Shown: positions 1 to 7,296 of the stretch, one piece after another
Layout: each line of letters opens with the position of its first letter
Position numbering within the stretch: position 1 is the stretch's first letter
Source: Firmicutes bacterium UBA5486
GTDB lineage: Bacteria; Bacillota; UBA4882; UBA10575
Direction: 5' to 3'
DNA length: 20,955 nucleotides
Assembly (NCBI GenBank): GCA_002427045.1
Contig: DIPO01000016.1
Span: 1-20,955, forward strand
Notes under the pieces: generated by a model
What the model was told of the DNA's origin: nothing
The model's database searches: none
The model's input: only the letters and a program-made list of their open reading frames with translations
Translations under genes and position numbers: made by a program

Positions 1-1
1 G

Positions 2-466
2 TATGTGGATCCGGATGGGGAAGAGGTCCTTGCAGTATCAGTATGCTACGGAACGTCAGCACTCGTCACTTGGTTTTTAGCAAATGCTCCAGAAATTAGT
101 CAAGCTATAACAGAAACTTCTTTATTACTTGCTGACAAATTACCCGGGATGGTAGAGTGGGCTAAAAAAACCGGGGATGCTTTAAGAGGGAAAAAAGAGG
201 GAACACAGAATGAGAGTTCATCTTCTGGGAATCAAAATAAAGATCCTAAATACCACGGAGGTTTCCGAAAACAAGTATCGCAGATGAAGGATAAATCTTT
301 GCGAAAGCCACAAGGAAGCCTTGAAAAGAAAATTATCGAGCATAAAAACAAAATTGCTGATAATCCATTATCTAAAGCAGTAGAACATTGGAAGCATGAA
401 TTAAGAGTATTTGAAAGTCAGATGGAAATTGTTAAGCAAGAAATTGTAAAGAGAGGGTTAAAATGA
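2..466 (+). CDS. Rhs-family protein, C-terminal toxin tip (5' end outside window)
   Basis: This is the end of an Rhs/YD-repeat protein that starts upstream of the window. The frame opens with YVDPDGE, the same Rhs core ending found at 5250-5268, so the true start is not the GTG at position 5. A hydrophobic pre-toxin stretch follows (about residues 9-45), then a Ser/Gly linker (SSSSGNQNKDP), then a basic tip of about 70 residues with the pattern LEKKIIEHKNKIADNP and KAVEHWKHEL. Tips with this kind of helical K/H pattern occur on other polymorphic toxins, but I cannot name the family or activity. The stop overlaps the next ATG (ATGA at 463-466), as expected for a toxin followed by its immunity gene. 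Rhs role is family knowledge; toxicity is inferred from position and architecture. Confidence 0.75.
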   Translation, partial: YVDPDGEEVLAVSVCYGTSALVTWFLANAPEISQAITETSLLLADKLPGMVEWAKKTGDALRGKKEGTQNESSSSGNQNKDPKYHGGFRKQVSQMKDKSLRKPQGSLEKKIIEHKNKIADNPLSKAVEHWKHELRVFESQMEIVKQEIVKRGLK

Positions 467-786
467 ATGGCCAACTATATCAATATTACGTAAAAGGTTC
501 AAACTATAATAAAATACTTGTTGATACAATTGGGGATTGCGAGGTTTTGGAAAAACTGACGGATTTGACAACTGGAATTGCGGATTTAGAGGAAAGTTTT
601 AAAAAAATACATATGATATTCAATGAACAACTTTCAGATACGAAGTCTGACAATTATGAATGTCTACTTGAAATTTTTACTGAACTGTGGTGCGAATTTC
701 GACATATCAAGCATCATATACAGCAAAATGAAGATTCAATGCTTGAGTTAACAAATTACTTAGCAGAGAAAAGTAGTGACAAGTAA
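463..786 (+). CDS. Putative immunity protein for the first Rhs tip
   Basis: A 107-aa acidic, mostly helical soluble protein without signal peptide or membrane segment. It overlaps the toxin stop by 4 nt, so translation is probably coupled. I do not recognise the family; the immunity role is inferred from position directly behind an Rhs tip. A second, incomplete copy of its first 40 or so codons lies at 7865-7988, fused to a scrap of Rhs core. That copy shows this gene has been moved or duplicated within the array. Confidence 0.65.
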   Translation: MNGQLYQYYVKGSNYNKILVDTIGDCEVLEKLTDLTTGIADLEESFKKIHMIFNEQLSDTKSDNYECLLEIFTELWCEFRHIKHHIQQNEDSMLELTNYLAEKSSDK

Positions 787-788
787 TT

Positions 789-840
789 GAGGCTATCTCG
801 TTCAAACAGACAGTCCTGAATTATATCTCGCACTTTTTGG
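789..840 (+). repeat. Cassette-end repeat, copy A
   Basis: Begins GAGGCTATCTCGTTCAAACA three bases after the immunity stop and ends TATCTCGCACTTTTTGG. Copy B at 3325-3386 has one mismatch and a 10-nt insertion (3360-3369). Both copies sit directly behind an immunity gene, so the repeat marks cassette ends and may be a recombination seam. Confidence 0.75.
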
Positions 841-841
841 G

Positions 842-1326
842 GCAGAATTTGAGTATATCGAATACACGCCCTATGGAGAGACTTGGATCGATGATGGTTC
901 TAATCTGAATGTTATCTGGGTATCGTTTTACCTCTAAGGAACTGGATACAGAGACCGGGTTGTATTACTTTGGAGCAAGATACTTAGACCCACAGGTGAG
1001 TAGGTGGGTTAGTCCGGATCCGGCGTTTGAAGATTATCTACCCAATGAGGGAAATGTTAATTTGCCAGGGCAAGGTGGAGTATTTAATCCGATTAATATT
1101 AATATTTATTGTTACTCATGGAATAATCCCCTAAAATATATTGATCCGTACGGATTTGAGCCAACTATAGCCGAAGCGGCAGAAATAGCACAGCATGTCT
1201 ATCATGGGAGAGAAGAAGATAAAAATTGATAAAAGGGGATATTTACCATCCCAATCCATATGGCCGAACAAAAATCATTCAATGGATTCTGTGCGTAAAG
1301 CAATAAAAGCGAAAGGAACAAAATAA
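842..1326 (+). pseudogene. Rhs core fragment with truncated lipase-like tip
   Basis: The frame from 842 reads EFEYIEYTPYGETWIDDG, matching the Rhs core at about 4930-4985. An extra T at 917 (TATCTGGG, versus TATCGGG at about 4999-5005) shifts it into the frame that runs from 909 to 1229 with YYFGARYLDPQVSRWVSPDP. After the core the tip reads PTIAEAAEIAQHVYHG, which resembles the start of lipase-like Rhs tips, then stops at 1227-1229. A third frame (1204-1326) supplies a plausible toxin C-terminus, SIWPNKNHSMDSVRKAIKAK. The tip has therefore lost its middle and is shifted at least twice. Its stop overlaps the next gene's ATG by one base (TAATG at 1324-1328). The lipase assignment is tentative; the Rhs core match is firm. 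Confidence 0.75.
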
Positions 1327-2259
1327 TGGAGACAAAACTGAATTTACTAATAATGATAATATTATCTTGCGCATTATTATTTAATATATTGTCTTGTGAT
1401 GGTGTTGAAAAAAAAGACAATAAAATTACTGATATTAGGATCTATAAAGATACCCCGGTGTGGAAATTAGCGTTAGCGGTAAAAAACCAAAGATGGTGGA
1501 GTATAAAGAAAATTGCTAAAGAAACTCCTCAATTATTAAATTATCAGGATCCTAAATATGGCCTGACTTTACTACTTTGGGCCGTTGGAATGGAAAAGTA
1601 CAAATCAGCGGAGACACTTTTAAAATGCGGTGCTAATCCTAATATTGCATCAACTTATAAAGGAGAAACACCACTTTTTGTTGCGACTGGATATTCATGG
1701 ATAGACATTTTTGCAAAAAAAATCCAAAATATGTGAAGCTTTTATTACGTTATGGCGCAGATCCTAATATATGTTATGCTGGATATAGTATTCCTGGGAA
1801 AGAAAGTGTTACAGAGATAGGAACTAGTCCATTAATGAACTCAATTGGATGTGGTATAGAAAAGACCAAAGCCTTAGTGGAAGCTGGTGCTGATATAAAT
1901 TATAAAACTGAAACGGGTGAAACAGCTGCGGTCGTTGCATTAAGATGGAACGAATTCCCTGAATACGCATATTATTTAATAGTTAACAAAAAAGCCAAAG
2001 TATCGGAATCTTATTATAGGAGGTTTAATTATGGTTTAAATGATCCAAGCGAAACTCTATTACCTGTGAATATATTAAGAGATTGGTTATTTGATTTAGA
2101 TTCAAAGGAATATAAAATAAAGATGGAAATAGTTGAAGAATTTGCGAGACAAGGGGTGGATTATGTGAAACTGAAGTACCAAAAGTAAGGTTGGAGCAGA
2201 TTAAAAAATTATATCCTAGAACCTGGGAAGAATATTTAAAAAATATTAAAATAATCTAA
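1326..2259 (+). pseudogene. Ankyrin-repeat lipoprotein, probable immunity protein, frameshifted
   Basis: The first frame (1326-1736) starts with a lipoprotein signal (hydrophobic residues 6-20, lipobox ILSC with Cys24) and enters ankyrin repeats (LLLWAVGMEKYKSAETLLKC, GANPN). At about 1713-1720 a run of eight A shifts the frame by -1, and the next frame (1697-2188) continues with KYVKLLLRYGADPN and KALVEAGADINYKTETGET. A further -1 step near 2167 would add a natural-looking end, LEQIKKLYPRTWEEYLKN, closing at 2259. The gene directly follows the lipase-like tip, and lipoprotein immunity proteins are known for lipase effectors that act in the periplasm. It is a pseudogene unless slippage on A8 restores the frame. 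Confidence 0.75.
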
Positions 2260-2290
2260 TGTTGTTTAAATACAATAGTTAGGGCACTAG

Positions 2291-2314
2291 TAATTGTCTA
2301 ATCTTAGACAATTA
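2291..2314. repeat. Perfect 11-bp inverted repeat
   Basis: TAATTGTCTAA at 2291-2301 and TTAGACAATTA at 2304-2314 are exact reverse complements separated by TC. There is no T-run typical of an intrinsic terminator. It sits between the ankyrin pseudogene and the dispersed repeat at 2320. Confidence 0.8.
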
Positions 2315-2319
2315 CCTCG

Positions 2320-2385
2320 AATAAAAGTTAAAACACTATATATTGTGGTTGAATGGATGCCAAAGGTAATTATGCAATTCCCTCT
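2320..2385 (+). repeat. Dispersed repeat, copy 1
   Basis: Positions 2320-2373 match the reverse complement of 4403-4455 with about two mismatches and one indel. The segment contains TATATTGTGGTTGAAT and the core TAATTATGCAATTC (2367-2380), which also occurs at 7784-7797 (reverse strand) and 8547-8560. About 70 nt downstream, CCAAAAAGATACTTCTTTG (2457-2475) resembles a decayed form of the terminator at 4531-4560, so a larger block was once shared. Confidence 0.75.
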
Positions 2386-2544
2386 AGTATTATATATTTA
2401 TCGTTCAAGCTGGAGATATATTAAAACGGAACGTTGCTCTCTTTCTATCACTGTTACCCAAAAAGATACTTCTTTGTGATAGATCTTTTAAATATTAACC
2501 ACCAAGTACCGCAACGGTAAACCCGGAGAAGAAGTAAACCCACA

Positions 2545-2700
2545 AAGACTAGGGCAGGTATCTGGGTTAACAAAAAAACTGGAGAGGAAAAACATCCCGA
2601 TTTAAATCATAAACAACCAATTGGGCCGCATTGGGATTATACTGATGCAGACGGATCTCAATGGAGAACATTTCCTGATGGGGGTGTTATACCAAAATGA
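2545..2700 (+). pseudogene. Headless Ntox37-like toxin C-terminus
   Basis: No start codon is available, but one frame ending at 2700 reads GIWVNKKTGEEKHPDLNH followed by PIGPHWDYTDADGSQWR and FPDGGVIPK. The HPDLNH / GPHWDY / FPDG series is how I remember polymorphic toxin type 37 (Ntox37) tips; no profile search was run. The stop overlaps the next ATG (ATGA at 2697-2700). Another frame upstream (YRNGKPGEEVNPQRLGQ, about 2502-2555) may belong to the lost pre-toxin part. Without an Rhs core or start codon it is probably an inactive or donor cassette. Confidence 0.65.
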
Positions 2701-3302
2701 GTATAATAGAATATAAATTAGGATATGAAGCATTGAAATACATAAAAGAATGTTTGACTTATGGCAATACATTCTCTAATTTACTGCTAAAAAATATACA
2801 ATTTGATAAAGGTAACATTAGAACATTTCTTCCGGATTATACTAGGGTTGAAGAAACTACTCAATTTGAATATGGAGGAAAATTTAAAAGTAGCAATACA
2901 TATAAACAACATATGTGTTTAGACTTATTTACTGTTTCAAAAATTAAGGCATATTTACTTAGCAATAATAGCATTTGTTTTATAGAAAATTATTTAGCAA
3001 GTGAGGGTGACCCGTGGTTAACAACAATTGATATTAAAACTTTGACTTATAATAAAGAAATATATCATGTTTATTTTCGCAACGATGTAATTGAAAATCG
3101 AATTATTAATTCCTTTGTTCGTATTAAATCAATACCGATATTTGTAGGAGCATTAATACCGACTTCAGATCAATTAATAAACTATATTTATAATAAAATA
3201 AATATAGAGTATGATATACTGTTGAATTTGGCAAAAGAAACGCGGGAATTATTTATTGTTGCATATGATGGCGAAGGTTATATTTATTGGTCCAAAGATT
3301 AA
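2697..3302 (+). CDS. Putative immunity protein for the Ntox37-like tip
   Basis: An intact 201-aa protein rich in Ile, Asn, Tyr and Lys, with no signal peptide or obvious membrane segment. It overlaps the toxin relic by 4 nt, the same coupling as the first cassette. The family is not recognised and the immunity role rests on position. It is very AT-rich compared with the Rhs core pieces, which suggests it arrived with its toxin tip. The cassette-end repeat copy B begins 23 nt after its stop. Confidence 0.65.
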   Translation: MSIIEYKLGYEALKYIKECLTYGNTFSNLLLKNIQFDKGNIRTFLPDYTRVEETTQFEYGGKFKSSNTYKQHMCLDLFTVSKIKAYLLSNNSICFIENYLASEGDPWLTTIDIKTLTYNKEIYHVYFRNDVIENRIINSFVRIKSIPIFVGALIPTSDQLINYIYNKINIEYDILLNLAKETRELFIVAYDGEGYIYWSKD

Positions 3303-3324
3303 TTAATAATAGAGTTTATCATGT

Positions 3325-3386
3325 GAGGCTTTCTCGTTCAAACAGACAGTCCTGAATTAGATTTCATTTTATCTCGCACTTTTTGG
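3325..3386 (+). repeat. Cassette-end repeat, copy B
   Basis: Matches 789-840 (one mismatch) except for a 10-nt insertion at 3360-3369. It starts GAGGCTTTCTCGTTCAAACA and ends TATCTCGCACTTTTTGG. As in copy A it lies just behind an immunity gene and just before the next toxin cassette. Confidence 0.75.
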
Positions 3387-3399
3387 CTAAATTAAATTG

Positions 3400-3788
3400 A
3401 TGGTTTTTTTCGTTACAGTCACAGTCTTTCAAGGAACAGAACCTGCACAGGGAGAAGCGGTAGCAGTAGTAGCCCAGGGAATACAAGTAATAGAGACCCT
3501 AATTTTAGAAAGAAGTTAATAAAAGAAACAGGTCAAAATCCGCCTAATGCTGATGCTCATCATAATTTACCTGTTAAATTAGCGGAATGGTTAAAATCTA
3601 TAGGATTAAATGTAAACAAAATTGATTTTGGTTCTTGGTTTGACAGAGTGAGTCATAAAGGAACTAATAGTGAGTTTATTAAAGACTGGGAAAGTTTTAA
3701 AGAAATGAATATAGATGCCACTGCTGATCGAATACTTAATTTCGCACGCGATTTGGCAATGAAATATGGTGTTAAGCCAAGATTTTAA
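3400..3788 (+). pseudogene. SitA6-like (DUF2380/TIGR02269-type) toxin tip, headless
   Basis: One frame (ATG 3400) reads EPAQGEAVAVVAQGIQVIET, like an Rhs pre-toxin segment, but stops soon after. The other frame is open from 3396 and from 3456 reads a Ser/Gly linker (SGSSSSPGNTSNRDP) into a toxin domain ending at 3788. That domain has ADAHHNLPVKLAEWLKS, GLNVNKIDFGSWFD, and SHKGTNSEFIKDWESF. The HH-xLP-x5-W start and HKG...W end match, from memory, the SitA6/TIGR02269 family of polymorphic toxins known as lipoproteins in Myxococcus. The next gene is a double-CXXCG protein, the known partner of that family, which strengthens the call. There is no Rhs core and the pre-toxin and toxin are in different frames. 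Confidence 0.75.
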
Positions 3789-3808
3789 GATTATGGGGGC
3801 ATTTACCT

Positions 3809-4375
3809 ATGATAAAGTATTTATATACTATAGGTGCTAAAAACAAACCATATATTACTGATGAAAATACTCAATATGATGTGACGAAATGTCCTAAATG
3901 TGGGTCAGGAAAAACCGAAATAAAGGAATTAGGAGCATATCTTCCGTATTATGGTGAAATGTTTGGGCTTATATGGCAGTCTGGGCTTATAGGAACCCAA
4001 AGTAGTATTGACTTTCTGTTATCACAAGGAATAAACCTTTTTACTACAGAACGCACAAAAATTACATTTAATATAAAGTATAAAAGTTTAATAGTTGGTA
4101 ATTTTTATTGGATTAAACCAAATACAGTATTGACATTAGATACTGATAACGGACCTGGGCCAGTTGTAGTATGTAAAATATGTGGTCGGAGAAGCTGGGA
4201 AGGAAAGAACCTTAAATTACCAAGGTTTAATGAAAAGATAGAATCTGATTTTTTTCTAATCAAAGATACATGGATAAATATTGTAAGTGAGAAATTTGTT
4301 GATGTAGCTAAAAAGGTTCCAAATGGATGTTTTCTAGATTTTGAGCATTGGTATTATGAAGAGAAAGAAAATTAA
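3809..4375 (+). CDS. SitI6-like double-CXXCG immunity protein
   Basis: A 188-aa protein with CPKCG at residues 28-32 and CKICG at residues 122-126, probably binding one metal ion through the four cysteines. Two CXXCG motifs about 90 residues apart define the gmx_para_CXXCG / SitI6 family (TIGR02264), the immunity proteins of SitA6-type toxins in myxobacteria. It has no signal peptide, so it would protect in the cytoplasm. It lies 20 nt behind the SitA6-like tip, has its own ATG with a G-rich stretch upstream, and is intact. Function is inferred from family and pairing. Confidence 0.82.
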   Translation: MIKYLYTIGAKNKPYITDENTQYDVTKCPKCGSGKTEIKELGAYLPYYGEMFGLIWQSGLIGTQSSIDFLLSQGINLFTTERTKITFNIKYKSLIVGNFYWIKPNTVLTLDTDNGPGPVVVCKICGRRSWEGKNLKLPRFNEKIESDFFLIKDTWINIVSEKFVDVAKKVPNGCFLDFEHWYYEEKEN

Positions 4376-4401
4376 AATGCATTAGATACAGTGAGGGATT
4401 G

Positions 4402-4507
4402 AATAATTACCTTTGGTACCCATTCAACCACAATATATAGTGTTTAACTTTTATTAGGCTATCAATATATTGTGGTTGAATATTGAATAATGGAATTATG
4501 CAATTCC
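4402..4507. repeat. Dispersed repeat, copy 2 (palindromic)
   Basis: ATTCAACCACAATATA (4422-4437) and TATATTGTGGTTGAAT (4466-4481) form a perfect 16-bp inverted repeat around a 28-nt loop. The left half (4403-4455) is the reverse complement of 2320-2373; the right half ends in the forward core AATTATGCAATTC. The whole unit looks like a small non-autonomous palindromic element or a degraded stem-loop repeat. Confidence 0.8.
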
Positions 4508-4530
4508 GTAGCCTTTTATGATTAATGTCC

Positions 4531-4560
4531 AAAAAGATACCTTTTTGCAGGTATCTTTTT
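4531..4560 (+). terminator. Intrinsic terminator after the SitA6/SitI6 cassette
   Basis: AAAAAGATACCT (4531-4542) and AGGTATCTTTTT (4549-4560) pair perfectly with a 6-nt loop, followed by one more T. It could work in both directions. It ends transcription from the SitI6-like gene before the next Rhs core relic. Confidence 0.8.
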
Positions 4561-4572
4561 TACTTGTTACTC

Positions 4573-5046
4573 TTCAAATAATAACCATCAGTACTATTAC
4601 AGCAAACTTGATGAGGATGTCAAAACTGATACAACATAATCTTCCTGGTTACCGGGCAAGGTGTGGAAATTTGGTACCCATGATGTTTATCATTATCTCA
4701 CCCCCGGGAAAAACAAACCGAAAGAGTTAACATTGTATGTCTCGGAACATTACCAACTCCTGAACCAGCAGCAAGTAACAAAGCATATCTTTGTCGCGGG
4801 ACGACTAGAATCGTCTCCAAACTCTCCCACTATCATGGCTTATATGATTCCGGTTATGAATTGCGGAATATCTACTACTATCATCCCGATCATCTTGGTT
4901 CCTCCAACTTCATTACCAATGGGGAAGGGAAAGAATTTGAGCATATCGAATACACCCCCTATGGAGAAACCTGAATCGATGACGGGACAAACCTTAATAT
5001 TATCGGGTATCGCTTTACTTCGAAGGAACTGGATACGGAGACCGGG
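4573..5046 (+). pseudogene. Rhs core fragment, multiply disrupted
   Basis: The first frame reads WKFGTHDVYHYLTPG and HIFVAG, then is broken near 4800. A second frame supplies GLYDSGYELRNIYYYHPDHLG, FITNGEGKEFEHIEYTPYGE, and GYRFTSKELDTETG. HPDHLGS and TPYGE are classic Rhs core motifs. Lesions visible are an in-frame TAA at 4637, a one-base loss near 4798-4803, and TGA at 4972-4974 where the fragment at 842 has Trp (ETWIDDG). It is continuous in frame with the tip at 5047-5796, so the two once formed one Rhs protein. No full set of YD repeats precedes it, so this is an orphan core end. Confidence 0.82.
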
Positions 5047-5796
5047 TTGTATTACTTTGGAGCGAGATACTTAGATCCACAGATAAGCAGGTGGATTAGT
5101 CCGGATCCGGCATTTGAAGATTATTTGCCTGTGCCGCCGGTTGATGATGAGGCGAGGAGATATTACAGTCAACTGCCGGGAATGGGCGGGGTGTTTAATC
5201 CGGTAAATATAAATGTTTATCATTATGCAGGGAATAATACGGTTAAGTATGTGGATCCGGATGGGGAAGTTCCGATATTGTTAACGCTTTTAGGCTTTGC
5301 GTTCGGACAATCATTACCAGAACCGGATCGTCCTTATAGCGAAGCCTTTGATAGCGGAATGAAAATGGCTATGGTTTTTACGGGTATAGGTATGCTTTAT
5401 GATGCAGGTAAGTCAATTTGTTCTATGCTGGTAGCAGAAACTGTACAGCAAAATGATGCGGGTAGGTCTATTAGTTCTGTAGCGTCTACAGCAGAACAAG
5501 CAAAGATACAACGAGTCGTTCTCGGACATTATAAAGATTATATAGAGAAGGCAAAATTAGGAGATAAAACATTTAGTGCCCCACTAGAATTTTGGGATAA
5601 AATGATAAAGGGAGAGCAATGGGCTGCAAATCAGAAGTTTTTTGATAGAGCAATAGCAAAAGGTTCTGAGTTTATATTAGCAACGCCGTTGGACAAAATT
5701 AGACCTGGAAGCTTTTTTGAAAAAGAAATTAATTATTTATTAAAACATGGCTATAAGTTTACTACAGATCTAACAAAATTAATTCCATCAAAGTGA
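5047..5796 (+). CDS. Rhs core end plus C-terminal toxin tip (orphan)
   Basis: The open frame (TTG at 5047) starts with YYFGARYLDPQISRWISPDP, the end of the Rhs core, and runs through NINVYHYAGNNTVKYVDPDG. A hydrophobic pre-toxin region follows (about residues 76-115), then a tip with VVLGHYKDYIEKAK, EFWDKMIKGEQWAANQKFFD, TPLDKIRPGSFFEKE and LLKHGYKF. I recall this EQWAANxKFxDR...RPGSxxxxE pattern as a common Rhs tip, but I cannot state its activity. The TTG is unlikely to be a real start, because the frame continues upstream into the broken core. Expression as it stands is doubtful, yet the 249-codon tip is undamaged and its partner follows 10 nt later. Confidence 0.75.
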   Translation: MYYFGARYLDPQISRWISPDPAFEDYLPVPPVDDEARRYYSQLPGMGGVFNPVNINVYHYAGNNTVKYVDPDGEVPILLTLLGFAFGQSLPEPDRPYSEAFDSGMKMAMVFTGIGMLYDAGKSICSMLVAETVQQNDAGRSISSVASTAEQAKIQRVVLGHYKDYIEKAKLGDKTFSAPLEFWDKMIKGEQWAANQKFFDRAIAKGSEFILATPLDKIRPGSFFEKEINYLLKHGYKFTTDLTKLIPSK

Positions 5797-5806
5797 GGGA
5801 TGCGAA

Positions 5807-6226
5807 ATGAATAGTAAAGAAGAATTTAGGTTTTTAAATCAAGCGTTCTCTTCTTTGTTTGAAAAGTATAAGTACTCAGTTATTAAGTATGTATATAATG
5901 AAGGAGAGTTTGGAAATTATGAGGTAGTATTTAGAATTGATACTATTAAATTAAGAGTTATTAGAGATAAAGGACAGATTTTTTTCGAAGTTAATTCTTT
6001 AACAGAGCTTGATGAATGGTTTGACCTTGGACTAGTTCTTGAATTACTTGAAATACAAATTGATCCGCCTAAAAGAAATCAATTGAAAAGACATGTAGAA
6101 ATTCTTGACGAAAACTTTTACAAAATTAGGACAATATTTAGTGCCGAAAATTACTATCAGACTAAAATTAATTTGAAAAAAATCGGGAAGGTTAGAGCTG
6201 AAAGAATGTTCGGGCTTAACGGTTAA
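5807..6226 (+). CDS. Putative immunity protein for the preceding Rhs tip
   Basis: A 139-aa soluble protein of mixed helix and strand character, starting at an ATG with GAGGG upstream and 10 nt behind the toxin stop. Residues 35-65 (NYEVVFRIDTIKLRVIRD, FFEVN) suggest a beta-sheet core with a helical C-terminus. I do not recognise the family. Its role is inferred from position. Confidence 0.65.
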   Translation: MNSKEEFRFLNQAFSSLFEKYKYSVIKYVYNEGEFGNYEVVFRIDTIKLRVIRDKGQIFFEVNSLTELDEWFDLGLVLELLEIQIDPPKRNQLKRHVEILDENFYKIRTIFSAENYYQTKINLKKIGKVRAERMFGLNG

Positions 6227-6261
6227 CAGTCATTGGATTTGTTTATAAGACCCTTGTAGTT

Positions 6262-6489
6262 TATAACTTTAACGGCAACCTAATTAAAAAAGACCGGCTA
6301 CTTGGAAATGAAGGTAAAGAAAAGAAGACAAATGAGGATGATGATAAGCTCAACCCAGGCCAAGGCAAAGCCAAGGGTCAAGGGTCATTATAAGAAAGAG
6401 AGCAAGATACAGAGACTGGGTTGTATTACTTTGGAGCGAGATACTTAGATCCACAGGTGAGTAGGTGGGTTAGTCCGGATCCGGCGTAA
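6262..6489 (+). pseudogene. Two joined Rhs fragments
   Basis: Positions 6262-6393 read YNFNGNLIKKDRLLGNEGKE and a Gly/Lys-rich tail ending in TAA, similar to Rhs linker regions. From 6406 another piece reads DTETGLYYFGARYLDPQVSR and SPDPA, nearly identical in DNA to 949-1024 and 5033-5110, then stops at 6487-6489. The join shows recombination inside Rhs core sequence. No toxin tip follows; the next gene is an immunity-like orphan. Confidence 0.75.
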
Positions 6490-6549
6490 ACTCTTCCGAT
6501 AATTTCTTAGAATATTCATAATTACCATCTTTTTTAGGGGGTATAAAAA

Positions 6550-6900
6550 ATGAAAAAAAACCTAGCGAAGATGCTTGTATTATATATGCTTAGTATAGAT
6601 GATGAACCGCTTAACTTGATTTTGAATGAGGCTAAAGTTGACAAAAGTAACACAGAATACCTAAAAAAGCCATATAAAAAACAAGATATTGATGATAATG
6701 ATATAAAAGAGGCTTTGAAGGAACTGATTAGAATGGAGTACATTAAAGTATTGGATGAAAAAGGTAATGAAATATTAGATTTTGATATAAGTGAAATCTT
6801 AAATTCGATGAACCCTTATGAATACTGGTTTACAATAACTTCAAATGGGAAAGCGTATTTTGATAAGAATTATAATACATATTGGAACGCATACAAGTAG
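6550..6900 (+). CDS. Orphan immunity-like protein
   Basis: A 116-aa charged, Lys/Asp/Glu-rich helical protein preceded by AGGGGG at 6536-6541. The middle (DNDIKEALKELIRMEYIKVL) and end (FTITSNGKAYFDKNY) resemble a winged-helix layout, but I cannot assign a family. It sits behind an Rhs fragment that lacks a toxin, so it may be a retained orphan immunity gene. Part of it (6618-6688) recurs in decayed form at 9500-9578. Confidence 0.55.
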   Translation: MKKNLAKMLVLYMLSIDDEPLNLILNEAKVDKSNTEYLKKPYKKQDIDDNDIKEALKELIRMEYIKVLDEKGNEILDFDISEILNSMNPYEYWFTITSNGKAYFDKNYNTYWNAYK

Positions 6901-6901
6901 A

Positions 6902-7050
6902 CTATTTATGTAGGAGAAGTTTATAATCTTCTTGAAGACACACTGTGAGCTTTTTATAGCCGTAAGGATAACCATCTCCGGCGATCAATTGACAAAGTAA
7001 TTCTTTATTTTGCTCATCTTTAATTTTAGTTCCATCTTGATGTAGGGTGA
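6902..7050 (-). mobile_element. IS3-family transposase fragment (reverse strand)
   Basis: The minus strand reads QDGTKIKDEQNKELLCQL then GDGYPYGYKKLTVCLQEDY, like the HTH_21 region before the catalytic domain of IS3 OrfB. It stops at 6902 and has no catalytic core. The adjoining fragment at 7058 is in the opposite orientation, so the element was rearranged after insertion. Confidence 0.65.
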
Positions 7051-7057
7051 ATGTGCC

Positions 7058-7230
7058 GATTATGCGGATATGTACTACATAGTAAGTAATTATATGAAAT
7101 ACTATCACGGGCGTAGACGGCATGGAAGTATAAAAAACATGTCACCGGATAAGTTTTATAAAAAATATCTTAGTAATTCTATGGAAACAATAGCTTTTAG
7201 CGCATAATCTCCGGATTTAGGGGGTCAGCC
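7058..7230 (+). mobile_element. IS3-family transposase C-terminus and probable right end
   Basis: Positions 7058-7207 read YADMYYIVSNYMKYYHGRRR and HGSIKNMSPDKFYKKYL, the end of the rve domain of IS3 OrfB (YYxxxRxHGSLxxxSPxxF). After the stop at 7205-7207, the sequence CCGGATTTAGGGGGTCAGCC may be the terminal repeat. The catalytic DDE part is absent, so it is not mobile on its own. Confidence 0.7.
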
Positions 7231-7296
7231 CGAAAACTATGGCATGGGATTGGATCGGCTTATAATATTCTCATTTGGATAAAGGAGAGACTTTAA

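Noticed and set aside
1202..1420. Minus-strand 72-aa open frame
   Set aside because: It lies opposite the ankyrin lipoprotein start and the tip C-terminus, both of which have recognisable protein signatures; no ribosome site.
2294..2479. Plus-strand 61-aa open frame
   Set aside because: It crosses the inverted repeat and dispersed repeat, looks like no protein and has no ribosome site.
4972..4974. TGA read as Trp or Sec (recoding)
   Set aside because: TGA ends many good genes here, for example at 466 and 18964-18966, and the same Rhs fragment has other lesions, so simple decay is more likely.
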